64,000 nt of DNA, taken from assembly GCA_019321725.1 (NCBI GenBank), contig CM033114.1, positions 13,248,278 through 13,312,277 on the forward strand, in the 5' to 3' direction. Both the position numbers and the translations under genes were made by a program. Of the stretch, positions 1-11,989 are shown piece by piece. The notes beneath the pieces are model-generated. The model was not told where the DNA came from. It made no database searches and saw only the letters and a program-made list of their open reading frames with translations. This DNA is from Paulownia fortunei (lineage: Eukaryota; Streptophyta; Magnoliopsida; Lamiales; Paulowniaceae). Each line of letters opens with the position of its first letter. The stretch's first letter is position 1.

Positions 1-500
1 TAAATATGGAATAGCTAACTTAGGAGAGGTTTAAAATAATCTTTTATGATAAGTATTTCACTAGGGATGCTCGGTCACTTAAAGTAAAAGAATTCCTAGA
101 GTTAAAATAAGGAGGGATGTTTGTATGTGATTATGTGTGAAAATTTGAAGAGGGTTGCAAGTATGTGCCATACATCGCTCGAGATGACCATGAGAAGATA
201 GATCATTTCCTAAGGAACCTTAATCTTAAAATTAGAAGAGATGTAAGAATGTCTTCAACAACAGAATTTAGGGAACTGGTGGACAAGGCTTTGATAGCTG
301 ACTTAGATGAGAAAGAGATTGAGAAATTTCATCATCAAAAGAAGCAAGTATTCACTTCCAAAATCTGAACCAGTGGAAGAAAGGAGATCAAAAATCAAAC
401 CAAGGAATGAAAAGCGTCAGTGAGTTGGGCAGACTTCTACTGCACTTGAAAGGCCTAAATATGCTAAGTGTGGAAGAATCATTTTGGGGAATACTTTAGT
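1..500 (+). pseudogene. Ty3 chromovirus gag, C-terminal remnant
   Basis: The window opens inside a Ty3-type gag. An open stretch at about 141-368 reads [19 protein letters not shown] and continues through LKIRRDVRM, the late part of the plant retrotransposon gag domain. It is followed at 458-500 by a broken CCHC zinc knuckle: KYAKCGR in one frame, then NHFGEY in another, so a frameshift lies within the knuckle and its last Cys is Tyr. Gag normally packages the element RNA in a virus-like particle. Here it is interrupted by stops and not functional. It continues directly into protease and RT remnants on the same strand. The 5' part of gag, the primer site and the 5' LTR would lie left of the window. 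Confidence 0.75.
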
Positions 501-589
501 GGTAGGATTAGTGATAGGACTTCTACTGCACTTGAAACGCTTGTTCTATTCAGATTAGTGATAGGACTCTCTATGCGAATCTTGTTGTT

Positions 590-2160
590 TTATCAATACC
601 AAATTTTGAGGTTATTATGGGTATACATTGGCTTACCAAATATCATGCAACAATTGATTGTAACAAAAAGATTGTGATTTTTCAGCCACTTGGGGAAGAG
701 CAGTTTGTGTTTAGTTGTACCTCATTATCATGGTCCTTATTAATTATAACTGCTTTGAAAGCTCAAAAGATGTTGAATAAAGGTTGTGTTGGATATTTGA
801 CAAGTGTTCTTGACACTTCAATCAAAACACAATTAAAGCCATAAAATGTAGATATAGCTCAAGAATTTCTTAAGGTATTTCTAGATGATTTACCGGGACT
901 ACCACCAGATCGAGAGATTGAATTTGTAATTGATATTATGCCAAGGACTACTCCTATTTCTAAAGCACCTTACTGAATAGAACCAATATAGTTGAAAGAG
1001 ATAAAAGTTCAATTGCAAGAATTTCTTGATATGGGTTTTATTAGCCCTAGTTATTCTCTTTTGGAAGCACATGTGTTGTTCGTGAAAAAGAAAGATAGTA
1101 CATTGTAGTTGCACATTGATTATAGAGATTTGAATGAAGTAACAGTCAAGAATAAATATCCACTTCCAAGAATAAATAATTTATTTGATCAATTATACGG
1201 GAGCATCAGTATTTTCTAAGATTGATTTGCGCTTTAGGTATCATCAATTGAAGATCAAGGAAAAAGAAATATAAAAAACTGCATTCCAAGCAAGGTATAG
1301 ATATTATGAAGTTCTAGTGATGCCTTTCGGTTTAACCAATGCCCCCATAGCTTTTATGGATCTATTGAATAGGGTGTTCAAGCAATTTCTCGATAAATTT
1401 ATAATTGTATTTATTGATGACATCCTAATTTATTCACGAGATGGAGAAGAGCAGAAGGAACAATTGAAAATTATGCTGCAAGTTCTTAAGGAAAAATAAT
1501 TATATGTTAAATTCAAGACGTGTGAATTTTGGCTTGAGTAAGTAAGTATTCCTAAGTCATGTAGTATCCAAAAATAGTATTTCATTAATCCATGCAAGGT
1601 AGAAGCTGTCATTAAGTGACCAACACCAACAAATGTATCAGAAGTAAGGAGTTTCTTGGGATTAACAAGGTACTATCGATGATTTGTTTAGGGTTTTTCA
1701 AAGATAGCAACTCCATTGACAATGTTGACAAGAAAGAATGTGAAGTTCTTATGGAATTGAAACATAAATTGACAACAACTCATGTTCTTACCATTCCAAT
1801 AGGAATTGGTGGATTTGTGGTGTATAGTGATGTTTCAAAAAATGATTTGGTTGCTGTTTTGTTGCAAAATGGGAAGGTTATTGCCTATGTTTCAAGGCAA
1901 TTAAAGAAGTATGAACAGAATTACCCAACCTATGATTTGGAACTTGCTACTATGGTTTTTGCTTTGAAAATCTGGAAACGTTATTTGTATGATGAGAAGT
2001 GTGAGATTTACACAGATTACAAAAGTTTGAAGTACTTCTTACCCAAAAGAAACTGAATATGAGATAACAAAAACGGTTAGAACTTGTGAAGGATTATAAT
2101 TGCATGATCAACTATCATCCTGGTAAAGCGAATGTGGTTGCAGATGCATTGAGTAGAACG
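590..2160 (+). pseudogene. Ty3 chromovirus protease-RT-RNase H, decayed
   Basis: The post-protease segment (about 600-735) reads MGIHWLTKYHATIDC, the usual plant Ty3 MGMDWL region with D changed to H. RT follows from about 890: PPDREIEFVIDIMP, then [20 protein letters not shown], then [10 protein letters not shown], and the catalytic box FIDDILIYS at about 1411-1437. RNase H is visible at 1800-2050 ([17 protein letters not shown], then [19 protein letters not shown], then [11 protein letters not shown]). Stops and frame changes occur between all blocks, for example TGA and TAG codons near 975-1108 and TAA at 1497. The order PR-RT-RH-IN on one strand marks Ty3 and not Copia. It would have copied element RNA to DNA, and it is inactive here. 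Confidence 0.9.
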
Positions 2161-2299
2161 TCTTATCTTTTTGTCATCAAAAGTCAATATTACTGGATTT
2201 GTAGAGATTGGAGTTTGAAATTATACCTAAAGGGAAAAAGTGTTCATTGTCTGCGTTAGTGTTGAAACCTACACTTCAAGATAGAACAAAGAAGGTTAA

Positions 2300-3717
2300 A
2301 AGGTGGATGTGCATTTGTGTAGATTGAAAAGAAAGATTGATTATGAAGAGAGGCCAGACTTCTCTGTTAGTGATGATGGAGTTATTCGATGTAAAGAAAA
2401 ATTGTGTATACCATTTGACAAGGCCATGAAAAGAGACATTTTAGAAGAAGTTCATACTACTCTATACTCGGCACACCCAAGTAGCACAAAAATGTATAAA
2501 GACTTACAACAACATTATTGGTGGCCTAACATGAAAAGAGATATAGTAAAATTTATGGTAGAATGTCTAACTTGAAAACAAATTAAGATTGAACATCAAA
2601 GACTAATAGGGTTGTTGAAGCCTTTGTTGATTTTGGAGTGGAAATGGGGGCACATTACAATGGAATTTATACTTGGATTACCGAGAACTAAAAAAGAGTA
2701 TAATTCTATATGAGTGGTTGTGATAGATTAACCAAATCAACCCATTTTCTCATAGTGAAATCCATATATAATATAGACTAGTATGCTCAATAATATATTA
2801 AAGAGATATTCAGGTTACATGGAGTGCTAGTTTTAATAGTGTCCGATAGAGATCCTAAGTTTACATCTACATTTGGAAGAGTTTACACAATACTATGGGA
2901 ATGAAACTTGCATTTAGTATATCATTTCATTCTCAAAGTGATAGACAATCATAGAAGGTTATTTAGATATTAGAAGATATGTTAAGAGCTTGTGTGTTAG
3001 ATTTTCAAGGAGTTGGGATACGAAACTTCCATTAGTGGGGTTTACTTATAATAATAGCTACCAGTCAACAATTAGAATGGCACCTTATGAAACATTGTAT
3101 GGAAGGAAATGTAGATCTCCAGTTCATTGGGATGAAGTTGAAGAACGAAACCTATTTGGTCCAGAAATAGTTCAATGTACTGCTAAAATAGTGGAGAAGA
3201 TACGAGAGAGAATGAAAATCATACAAAGTAGATAGAAAAGTTATATAGATAAACGGAGAAAAGATCTAGAGTTTGCCATTGGGGATCATGTATTCTTAAA
3301 AGTAGCTTCCATGAAAGGTGTCATGAGATTTGGAAATAAAGGAAAACTCAGCCCAAGGTATGTCGGCCGATTCGAGATTCTCAAAAAAGTTGGTGATAAA
3401 GCTTATAGAATGGTCACAAAGCTTTCCATGTGTCTATGTTGAGGAAGTACATTTCAAGCCCCTCTCATGTGTTGAGTTATGAATCGTTGGAATTGATTTC
3501 TGATTTAGCTTATGAAGAGAAATCAATGCAAATTCTAGATTGGAAGGAAAAAGAATTAAGAACAAAAAAGATTCAACTTGTTAAAGTATTATGGAGGAAT
3601 TATTCTATAAAAGAGACCACATGGGAAAGAGAAGAAGAAATGCAGAGCAAGTATCCAGAATTATTTAATACATCAAATTTTGAGGACAAAATCTATATAA
3701 GGAAGGAAAGATTGTAA
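2300..3717 (+). pseudogene. Ty3 chromovirus integrase and chromodomain-like tail, decayed
   Basis: The N-terminal HHCC module is visible at 2450-2575 (HTTLYSAHPSSTKMYKDL, then HYWWPNMKRDI). The second Cys of its CxxC is replaced by TGA. The core start reads HITMEFILGLPR at about 2652, where the first catalytic Asp is Glu. The GYRQ-like C-terminal part (2990-3235) reads MAPYETLYGRKCRSPVHW. The last open stretch (3430-3717) contains VKVLWRNYSIKETTWEREEE, the chromodomain-type ending found in plant chromoviruses of the Tekay/Del and Reina group. The TAA stop at 3715-3717 lies within the first bases of the 3' LTR. The long LTR favours Tekay/Del, but clade assignment is an inference. Confidence 0.88.
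3697..3712 (+). other. Polypurine tract before 3' LTR
   Basis: The purine-rich run ATAAGGAAGGAAAGAT sits immediately before the TGTAATGCC start of the LTR. This is where plus-strand DNA synthesis is primed in LTR retrotransposons. Confidence 0.65.
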
Positions 3718-6031
3718 TGCCTAATAATCTCCTACATAGCCAATATAATAAGCATCTTGCATGAATATGTATATAATCATTACGCATTATTAGATTATGG
3801 AATACAAATAGCATGATTGTACGAATATAAATAATTATTACTATATGCTCCAGTTATGCTTTAACATGCATTAATACATGAAATATTAGATTAAACTTTT
3901 GTTTTTTGATTTAACATATTCCTTAAGTTCCTTGTTGCAGTGAAAAGATCGGTATTTCGGTTGAGGAAGATTCATGTGTTGAATGGCCATGAAATGAATT
4001 ATTTGTATTAATCCATATTAGTTATATGCTAAAGTGATTGTTTGCTTAAATATTTGCTTGAAACATATCACATTTGGCTAAGAAAGTATGCAAAATGGTG
4101 CAATTTGATTGGTAGGTTGACTAGGTTGCATGAAACCATTATAAATCACATTGCACTTGATTATAATACCAAAGTATCAATTTTTGTCATCTACCTAGCC
4201 CATAAACATGGCTCTTTGCATGAGAAGACACCAAGCATAAGTCAACCAATCATCACCCTCTACTTACTTCTTTTTGAAATGTCAAAGAAATTATTTTTAT
4301 CCATATTTTCATGTGGAAGCTCCTCAAAACTTCTCCAAAGTTTTTCCCAAATTTCTACACTCTCATACTCACAAAAGTTGAATTCAATCTATAGGAATCC
4401 ATATAACACAAACTAAAATAAGTTTTCACCCTTTTAAGCTTGAAAATTATTAATTTTGAAACTTAATTCCAATTTAATCAAGGTATATTCTTTTTCAATG
4501 TTTCTTATGATAAATATATAGTGGCTTGGATGGTTACATGTTTTAGTATATTTTTGTATGAATGAAAACTCAATTGGGATAGGCTTGAAGCCAAAACCAA
4601 GGTAGTTAAGCTAGTTTCTAGCAAAATTGATAGTTTTGTGAAATATACTTAATTTACATGTTTATATTAATCTTGTAATGCTTATATTATGTTTGGAAGT
4701 GCCTATGATTGATTGTGAATAATATCAATTAGTTTTCTTAATTGATGGTCAGAATCGATTTAAGTTAGAAACGAGTTTAAGTCATGTTAATTTGAACTGT
4801 GTTCATATTTTGGGGGCTGCTCTAATATTTATGTTTGAATTATTAGCTATTTAGTGGTTGCCCTAATATTTAATGTCTTGAATTAGTAGTAAAATATGCA
4901 TTGTTTTTGAGGTCATGTAATTGATATGAAATTGTTTACAAAAGATGGAAAAGTGTATATGATTTTAATTAGAATAAATTATGTGATTTATTAAAAGGAT
5001 ATTGAAAGATACATAATTTGATTATGTTAGGTCTTTAACACATCCTGTATTCCAAAGAGATTGACATTTTCACTTAGCACAAAGCGGACTTGAGGTAAGT
5101 TGAAACTTTCATTTATTGTATCACAAGAATCTTATAATATTGTTCATGTTTTAACATGATTATCATTATTTGGCAAATGATATAATGTTTGATACATTTA
5201 TGGTTTATAAAGCATGATATATATATATATATATAAATATATCAAGAATATAATAAGGTTTTGACAATGGAAGTATGGTAGTTTATTGATGGTCGGGTAG
5301 ACAAATGACGGGGGAGGGACTGGCGGATCCAACAAATGGTGGCAAATACTTGAAGTTGAAAAACCAGTATGGGAAAACTATAATGAATGAGAAAGAATAT
5401 GGCTAATACCTGAGGTTAAAAGACCAAATATAAAAACCCCATATTATTTCTCTTATTCGCCAATCATTATAAATAAGTTTCGAAAAACATGATCTATTGC
5501 TATCAGTTAAGTACCACACTTCAAGTGCCTGAAAGAATAATTTATGAAAGAAAGTTATTGAATTGAATAATGCATTTTATGATTTATGATATTTGCATGT
5601 ACTATATTGTTATTGCATCAGTTCCAACTCATTAGATTCTTGTGATGCAGTTGAAAATGTACAAGTTTAGAGGTTGACTAAGTCTCCAGAGCGGCCGAAC
5701 AAAGATTTGTTCATATGTCATGCTTTGAGTTATTTTGTAGCTTATTTTAAAAACTCTATTTTGTTTTTAAATAAGGCGCTTTGTTATGATTTTGTAAATA
5801 AATTTGTTAAACTATAGATGGGATAATAACACCATGTACTCAAATTTGATTTATGTAAATAGTGTGTTTACAATGAAATGAAACAACAAATGAATTAAAG
5901 TTTTTTTCTCTTATAGCCAAAAAGGGAATTTTTTATTAAAACCATAACTCCAGTATTGATGAAAAGTTAACATTTCTTGACTTAACTGTATCAGCTTATT
6001 TAAGTTATACAGTTAGGTTCAGGGTATTACA
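3713..6031 (+). repeat. 3' LTR of the chromovirus
   Basis: It starts TGTAATGCC right after the polypurine tract and ends GGTATTACA. The two ends are inverted repeats matching at 8 of 9 positions. The length of about 2.3 kb fits Tekay/Del-type chromoviruses. It contains an (AT)n run near 5216-5240. The partner 5' LTR is outside the window, so the pair could not be compared. The bases right after the end are CTATT, the predicted 5-bp target duplication. Open frames inside (for example 4042-4416) show no family resemblance and are taken as chance. Confidence 0.8.
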
Positions 6032-7640
6032 CTATTTCTTTGGTTCTACTTATAAGAGGAAAGCAAAACATTACTTCATTTTGCATTGCTGATCTGGTTC
6101 TAGCTCTTATAGTTAGGGATTAAATACCAGCTCAAGTGGATAATATCTTAACCACCTTAAGTTGGATTGAATTGGAGTTAGTTGTTCAGTTGTTGACTCA
6201 ACTGCTCCCTGGTTGCATTGACTCCCCGATCTACTTTATTTATATAATAAGTGTCATCTTTCTCACTATCCTAATATAAATCCTCATTGACGTTGAAGAT
6301 TATATCTTTGTCTTAATCTTCTATAAAGTTCAGATCGATCAACTTTTGAATGTTTTGGTTGCTTGGCTCCAATCTACTATTTGGTGAAGCACTCTGCTGG
6401 TTGTTTTTTCATCGAAGATAACATGAATGGATTCTTCTACCAATAAAATTATTTTATCAAAAAATTTGTCCCTTATCTAATTTAACATTAAACACAAAAG
6501 TTGATCCTTACCAATATTATGTGTGTAACACTTGCATCCGAACACTTTGAGGTAGAAGATATTGGGCTCTATTTTTTTGCACAACTTATACGGTATCTTG
6601 TTATGTTGTTGATTGGTCGTACATCGATATTAAGTATACCAAGCAATGTTTGTTGCTTCAGACCAAAACATCTTTCAAAGGTTTAATTCATTGATCATTA
6701 TCCTTACAACCCCCTTGAGCATTTTGTTTCTCCTCTCAGCAACTCTTATGCTAAGGAGTTTTGGCAGATGATTACTCATGTCTAATTCCATTTTGGGTGC
6801 CCTGTACTTCTCCACTCTATTGTTCGTGAATTTAGTGCCACTACCTGATTTGATGCATATAATGACTTAACGTTTCTCAATTTGAATTCTCTTTAGCAAC
6901 TCAGTCAGCTTGGCATATTTTTCATTTTTGCTCTGCAAAAATATCACCTATGTGTATCTAGCATTCATAAATAACTACAAGGGTGTATCTTTTACCACTG
7001 AGACTGATTATCTGTACTGGTCTAAATAAGTCCATGTGGAGCTCCAGTGCTTTAGGGGTTGACAGGTGGTTCTTGCTCTCAAAGTTAATTTGATCCGCCT
7101 TCCTTGCTGGCAAGCTTGATATACTCTGTTTTCTAATATGACATGTTTGAAGTCATTCCACCAGTATATGCTTGGAGAGATTTACAGTAGTCTTGAAGTT
7201 GAGATGGTTCATGCATTTATTCTATAACCAACCCTACTTTTATATGTTCTTTACTATAAAACAAGTAGCAATAGAAGATGATAACCAATCAACTATATAT
7301 ATATTGCCCTTTCTAACTCCAGTAAGTTTGATTCGATGAGATTTGACATCTTTGACAAAGCATTGATTATTAGAGAATTCTAAACTATGGCATTGATCAC
7401 AAAATTTAATTACTGCTTGGCAAGTTATACGTGAGTCCTTTAACATAATAAACATAAAAATAGTTATGTTACCTCTACATACTTTACTTATGCCCTTGGT
7501 TTTGGCTTTTGGGTTATCATTAAATACCACACTCGACCCTTTGGTTGCTTTGAATTAAAGAAGATTTTATCTCCAGTCATATGCCTTGATCAACTACTGT
7601 CAATGGACCATTAACTAATGTGTATACCTGTAAGGCAGGA
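6032..7640 (-). pseudogene. Copia pol fragment: protease, integrase, linker to RT
   Basis: Reading from high to low coordinates, the protease site is WSIDSS then TGA then SRHMTGDK at 7562-7610, where the family has DSGCSRHMTGD. The GAG-pre-integrase region lies at 7240-7530 (SNNQCFVKDVKSHRIKLTG). Integrase follows: LELHMDLFRPVQIISLSGKR at about 7020-7080, then ERRNKMLKGVVRIMINELNL near 6690-6760, then VFGCKCYTH near 6520. The element ends at 6032 with TRSAMQNEVMFCFPLISRTK, the conserved stretch that normally precedes RT. Several stops and frame breaks are present. The PR-IN-RT order is diagnostic of Copia (SIRE/Tork-like). RT and RNase H are missing because the chromovirus LTR joins exactly here. 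Confidence 0.88.
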
Positions 7641-9245
7641 ATTAACTTTTATAAACCCATTTCATTTTAGGTCCTTCAAGATTAGTCCGCTTGGGAACCC
7701 ATACTTGTTTGACCTTCTTTTGAGGAGGGTCAACTTTCTTCGTTTCTTGTGGATAAAAGATTTATGCATATGTTTATGTGAAGTCCTCTGATTCATCTTG
7801 TGTCTCACATATGAATAATATGGTGAGCAAATGAGAGATGCATATATGTGGGTGAGTGGTAAGGTATATGATATGCAAGTGAGTGATAGCATCTATGTAC
7901 AATGGAATGATAGATTTCATGTCGTGCAGGTGAGTTGTATGGATCATATTAAGTAGTTGAGTGATCTTTGTACCGTCTGCGAGGTCTTCCATATCTATCA
8001 TTATATTGATAATAGTCTCTCATATTTTTTTGACTCGTGTGGGGTGGATTTGTATAGGATTTTTTGATACATCTACGCTTGAAGTTTTTTTCACCTCCAA
8101 TACTCTGTCTCTTAGTCGGCTGACCTTAGAACTTTGAACCATTGGTGATTTAGACATGGATGGCTTTTTTCTTCCACGTATCCCAACCCCCTTCTATTAA
8201 CTCTATTGGTCTCTAGCCAGTTTTGCATCTTGCAATTATCTAGGCTTTGTGTCTGTTTTATTTGGATCTTAACAAAGATTATCTTTTCTTTTTCTATGAA
8301 AAATCCTTCTCGCCATCAGCCTTAGCTACAGAGAAACCGACAATACTGCAACAATCAAAGCCTAAACCAATTTTATCACCATTGATTAGGGTATCAATCC
8401 TCTCGGAAGCCTTTGAGAATAAAGAGATTAGTTTGCCTATGTTTCCATTCTTTGCAGATAGGTTATCTTCCCTATGCAATGAGTATGATATCTTGCTTCA
8501 GCTAAGCATTTTCTGCTTTGAGATTCTTGCACTCATTTATACAGCTTTGTTTGATTTTCAACTCAACTTTAAGAAACATGTGCTCACTCTTAATTTATCA
8601 TTCTCAACTGTGAGCAGTATGTGTTTTTCAATGACGGAATGAAAATCTCGCATGTATTCTTGAAATACTTGAAATAGATCTTCTATAGTGAAAAAGAGTT
8701 TATTCGTTGGTCTGTGAAATAGACTCAGCTGCAGCGTTGGCCATCAAGCACATTAGTACTCCTTCTCTATATCACTATAGTTGTCACTTGAGGTTTCAAA
8801 CTCTAGTTTAGCCACCTGCTTGCTGGCTTCAGCTAAGCCACCAAGCTTTTATTTTTCTTTCTGAGAATTTTTTCTTTTCTAGCCTTTATATCCTCTTTTA
8901 TGTACTTTTGTACAATAGGATTTGGACAATCTTTAGCAAAGTGACCGGCTTTCCTATAATTGTAGCATAAATTAGTGAGTTGTTGATTATCATACTTGAT
9001 GTTACTAATCTAGTTTGCCCTTTATTTTTAAAGTCTTTCTTCATACTGAAGTTCTTTATTGGTAGGGCCATCGAGTGATCAGTGGCTTGTTCACTTGAGT
9101 CAGTTGCTACCAATGTAGTAGCTTTCTAACCTGATGTAGTAGCCTCATCCTCTGTCCTTCTTCCTACTCGTATGCCTTGAGGTTCGAGAAGAGTTTATGG
9201 TGGTCGTCCTTGAAAGATCCTTGTAACCTCTTTTGTCTATAGTTT
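7641..9245 (-). pseudogene. Copia gag, C-terminal two thirds
   Basis: A stretch just upstream of protease (7650-7750) reads VWVPKRTNLEGPKMKWV. Further upstream is the coiled-coil tail with LISLFSKASERIDTL and IGLGF (8294-8479), typical of SIRE-like gag. The zinc knuckle CYNYRKAGHFAKDC lies at about 8926-8967; its second Cys is Tyr. The block ends near 9180-9230 with LFSNLKAYE, the gag stretch that follows the dimerisation region. Stops and frame changes occur throughout. The N-terminal half is absent here, but a matching piece lies on the same strand at 20509-20790. I infer that the two were one gene. Confidence 0.8.
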
Positions 9246-10239
9246 GATGGGTTCGTATGTCCCGGGATGGGTATTCTCAAAAATTTAAAAATATGTATAT
9301 TAAATATAAACATACATATCTTACGAACTAATACGATTAATCGGTTTGCATTTTAAATTACCCGCTTAACTAAATAAATGAAAGTTCACGAATTATATGC
9401 TTGAAAGCACTCCGGTTGAAGCAGGGTGTGAAATGCTTCAAATTGCTAGCCTGAGATAAAAGATAAGCTTGTAAGGAATGAAATTGTTCTTTCCTACAAA
9501 CATATATACACGTCGGACAAGTTCACGAATCCTCAATTAACTTACTAATTTAAAATATGAAAATGCAACAATAATTCTTCAATTAACTTGTGATTGAAGA
9601 ATTTTGTTGATTTAAAGAAGTATGGAACCTCTTTGATGAAAGTTTTTTTTGTTGGAAAAGAAGAGAGAGAAGAGACTAGAAGGGAGGAGGGGCGGGCCAG
9701 TTTTTCTTTCTATAAGCTTCAATAAAATCAAATTCTAGTAGTGTGTAAATATACACACTTTGATTCTTGCCCTAATCCCATTAGGACTCCACTACATTCC
9801 TTTCTTCTCTCTTTCTTTTCCATCTAAGACTATGGGAGCCTTGTCTTCCTTTCCAAGACTCCTTGGGCTTTTAACCCATGGGCTTGGATTCTAATTAATA
9901 TTTAAAGTCCAATTAATTAATTTTCATCAATTAATTAAGTCTAATTTTATTTATTGATCCAATCAATTAATTAATTGATTCCATAAAGTCAATTTAACCA
10001 CTTAAATTTATTTAAGCCCAAAAATAAATTGATCTAATTGATTAATTAATTCACTATCCATGAGCCCCGAGTCTTAGTCAGGTCCAATTAAATAATCATA
10101 TTATTTGATTGGATGAATTAATTTAAGCCTTTAAATTAATTCTAGCTCTAGTTAATTAATCTCTATTAATTAACTTAACTTAAGTCAACTCCTTGGATTA
10201 CTTTCTAGATTAGAATTAGACTATCCTAATTTGTGTGTG
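9246..10239 (-). repeat. LTR-like block B, left part
   Basis: AT-rich DNA without coding potential. It carries plant-LTR-like text (runs of AATTAATTAA, GGGCTTTTAACCCATGGGC near 9870-9890) and purine-rich runs near 9660-9700. It ends at CTATCCTAATTTGTGTG, where the Athila-type element begins. The sequence beyond that element (from about 16930, ACCCCTTAGGTTCAC) reads as a natural continuation, so both parts are inferred to be one interrupted LTR, antisense, probably Copia. The left boundary near 9246 is approximate. Confidence 0.45.
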
Positions 10240-11804
10240 TGATATGCTCATAAATTGTGATATTTTTAACACCTCCATGAGTATAATTGCACATGTTTTT
10301 GTTTTACAATTTGATACATATTTGCCTTATTTTATGATAATTATGTGTAGGTATAAAGTTAGAAGAAATGGGGTTGAAATATGAAAAATAAAAAAATAAC
10401 AAAAAGAGCACGAGCCGCGACCTAAAAATTCCATGCGACGACCCCAAATGAACAGTGTGTTTCAAGCTACGGTCCAGAAGTTCCAGGCTGCAGCCCTAAT
10501 GCAAAAATTTGAAAACAGAAGGTTTTGAGTCGTGGCCCCAAAATCTTGAGCTGCAACTCCATCGTGCATAACAGAAAAATATTCTCCAGCGGGATTTTGA
10601 TGACAAGTGGCAAAAAAAAGCTCATTTTGGCATCTTTCTTATTTTTCATACCTTAGATATAATATATATATCACACACACCATGTGACCCTCTATTAGAT
10701 GCATTATACACACACAAATGACACATATATACATGTTTGTATATATTTTCTTGAACAACACACAACATTTAACACAATTCATCACCCACACACATTCTAC
10801 ACCTAAATTCTCACACATATTTTTTCTCCACCCAAAACATATATTTCTCCATATTTCTTCACATACTACACAAGAATATACACACCCATTACCAAAGAGC
10901 TTGAGATTTGAAGACAAGAAGAGAAGGAGCTTCATTGGGCATTGAAGATTTTGAAGAAGAAGTGAAGAATCACTTAGTAGTTATAATCTTCTAATTTAAT
11001 TTCTTTTTCATTTTGTTTAGTTTTGAGAAATTTGTAAGAATTGTGATGTTGAAACTCTTGTGCTTATTTAATTTCACTATGAGTTAAACTACTTTTGTCA
11101 AGGTTTGGAAAACTATTTCTATAGAGTTATAAGTTGATGCTTATATTGTGGTTGAAATGTCGCTTTTATTGTGATGAGCATATGTTATATTCTTAATGCT
11201 TCTTGAGATTTGGCCAATTTCAAATTAATTTTAATTATTACAATTAAGACTAAGACGTGAGGTTGTAATAATAGATCGGGTAATATATGTCATTGACTGA
11301 CTCCTATAAAGATATAGGCATAGGTACATGCGGTAGTCATAGGCATGAAAATCGAAAGCTAATGGAATTCACAAAGCTCAATGCACTCTTAGTAGGATGG
11401 CCGGTAGCTAGAGATGGCATTGATGGCCTACTAAGGGTAGATTTGGTCCGACTCGAGAGAAAGCACTAATGACATTAGGAAGACCCGCTAGCACACAACC
11501 CACATCATTCGTAATCACAATTAATCTAGGTTCATAACAACATAGGATGACTAACTAATGTATTGACTCTCATTATTATTGAATTCAATCTCCTAATCTC
11601 CTTGGATTTTAGTTGCTTTTATTAAATTTAGTAGTTGTTACATTTTAATTCAACCACTACTAAAATCGTTAGGTCAAATATAGCATAGGTAATCTATATT
11701 TGGTACTTACACATGCACTCCCTAGGGATACTCTACTCTACTCATTCTTTATTACTTATTGATAGAGTGCACTTGCGGTTGTACTACTTATTTTGGGGTC
11801 GCCA
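10240..11804 (+). repeat. 5' LTR of Athila-type element 1
   Basis: It starts TGATATGCTCATAAATTGTG and matches 15352 onward (TGATAAGCTCATAAATTCTG) along its length. A primer-binding site for tRNA-Asp follows the end. The right boundary is set just before AATTTTTGGTGCC and could be off by several bases. The LTR holds two copies of a 52-bp motif (10412-10502, GAGCCGCGACC type), while the 3' LTR holds three. Confidence 0.85.
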
Positions 11805-11810
11805 AATTTT

Positions 11811-11828
11811 TGGTGCCGTTGCTGGGGA
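11811..11828 (+). other. Primer-binding site, tRNA-Asp type
   Basis: TGGTGCCGTTGCTGGGGA differs at two positions from the complement of the tRNA-Asp 3' end used by Athila/Tat elements (TGGCGCCGTTGCCGGGGA). It lies six bases after the 5' LTR. Confidence 0.85.
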
Positions 11829-11989
11829 GTATATTTTTGTACAAAATCAAAGTTGATTGTCTAACTGTAGTTTGGCCATTTTGTTTGCTTAAATTTTTTT
11901 CCTTTATTTTCTTCTAGTTTACTTTAGTTGTTTTATTTGTTTCTTTTGGAGGCATTTTGTTGGATGCGGTAACAACGTATACATATTAT

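Noticed and set aside
4042..4416. 124-codon open frame on the plus strand
   Set aside because: It lies wholly inside the chromovirus LTR, has no recognisable motif, and the LTR boundaries explain the DNA.
8247..8642. 131-codon open frame on the plus strand
   Set aside because: It is the opposite strand of the Copia gag tail, which reads as a known family on the minus strand.
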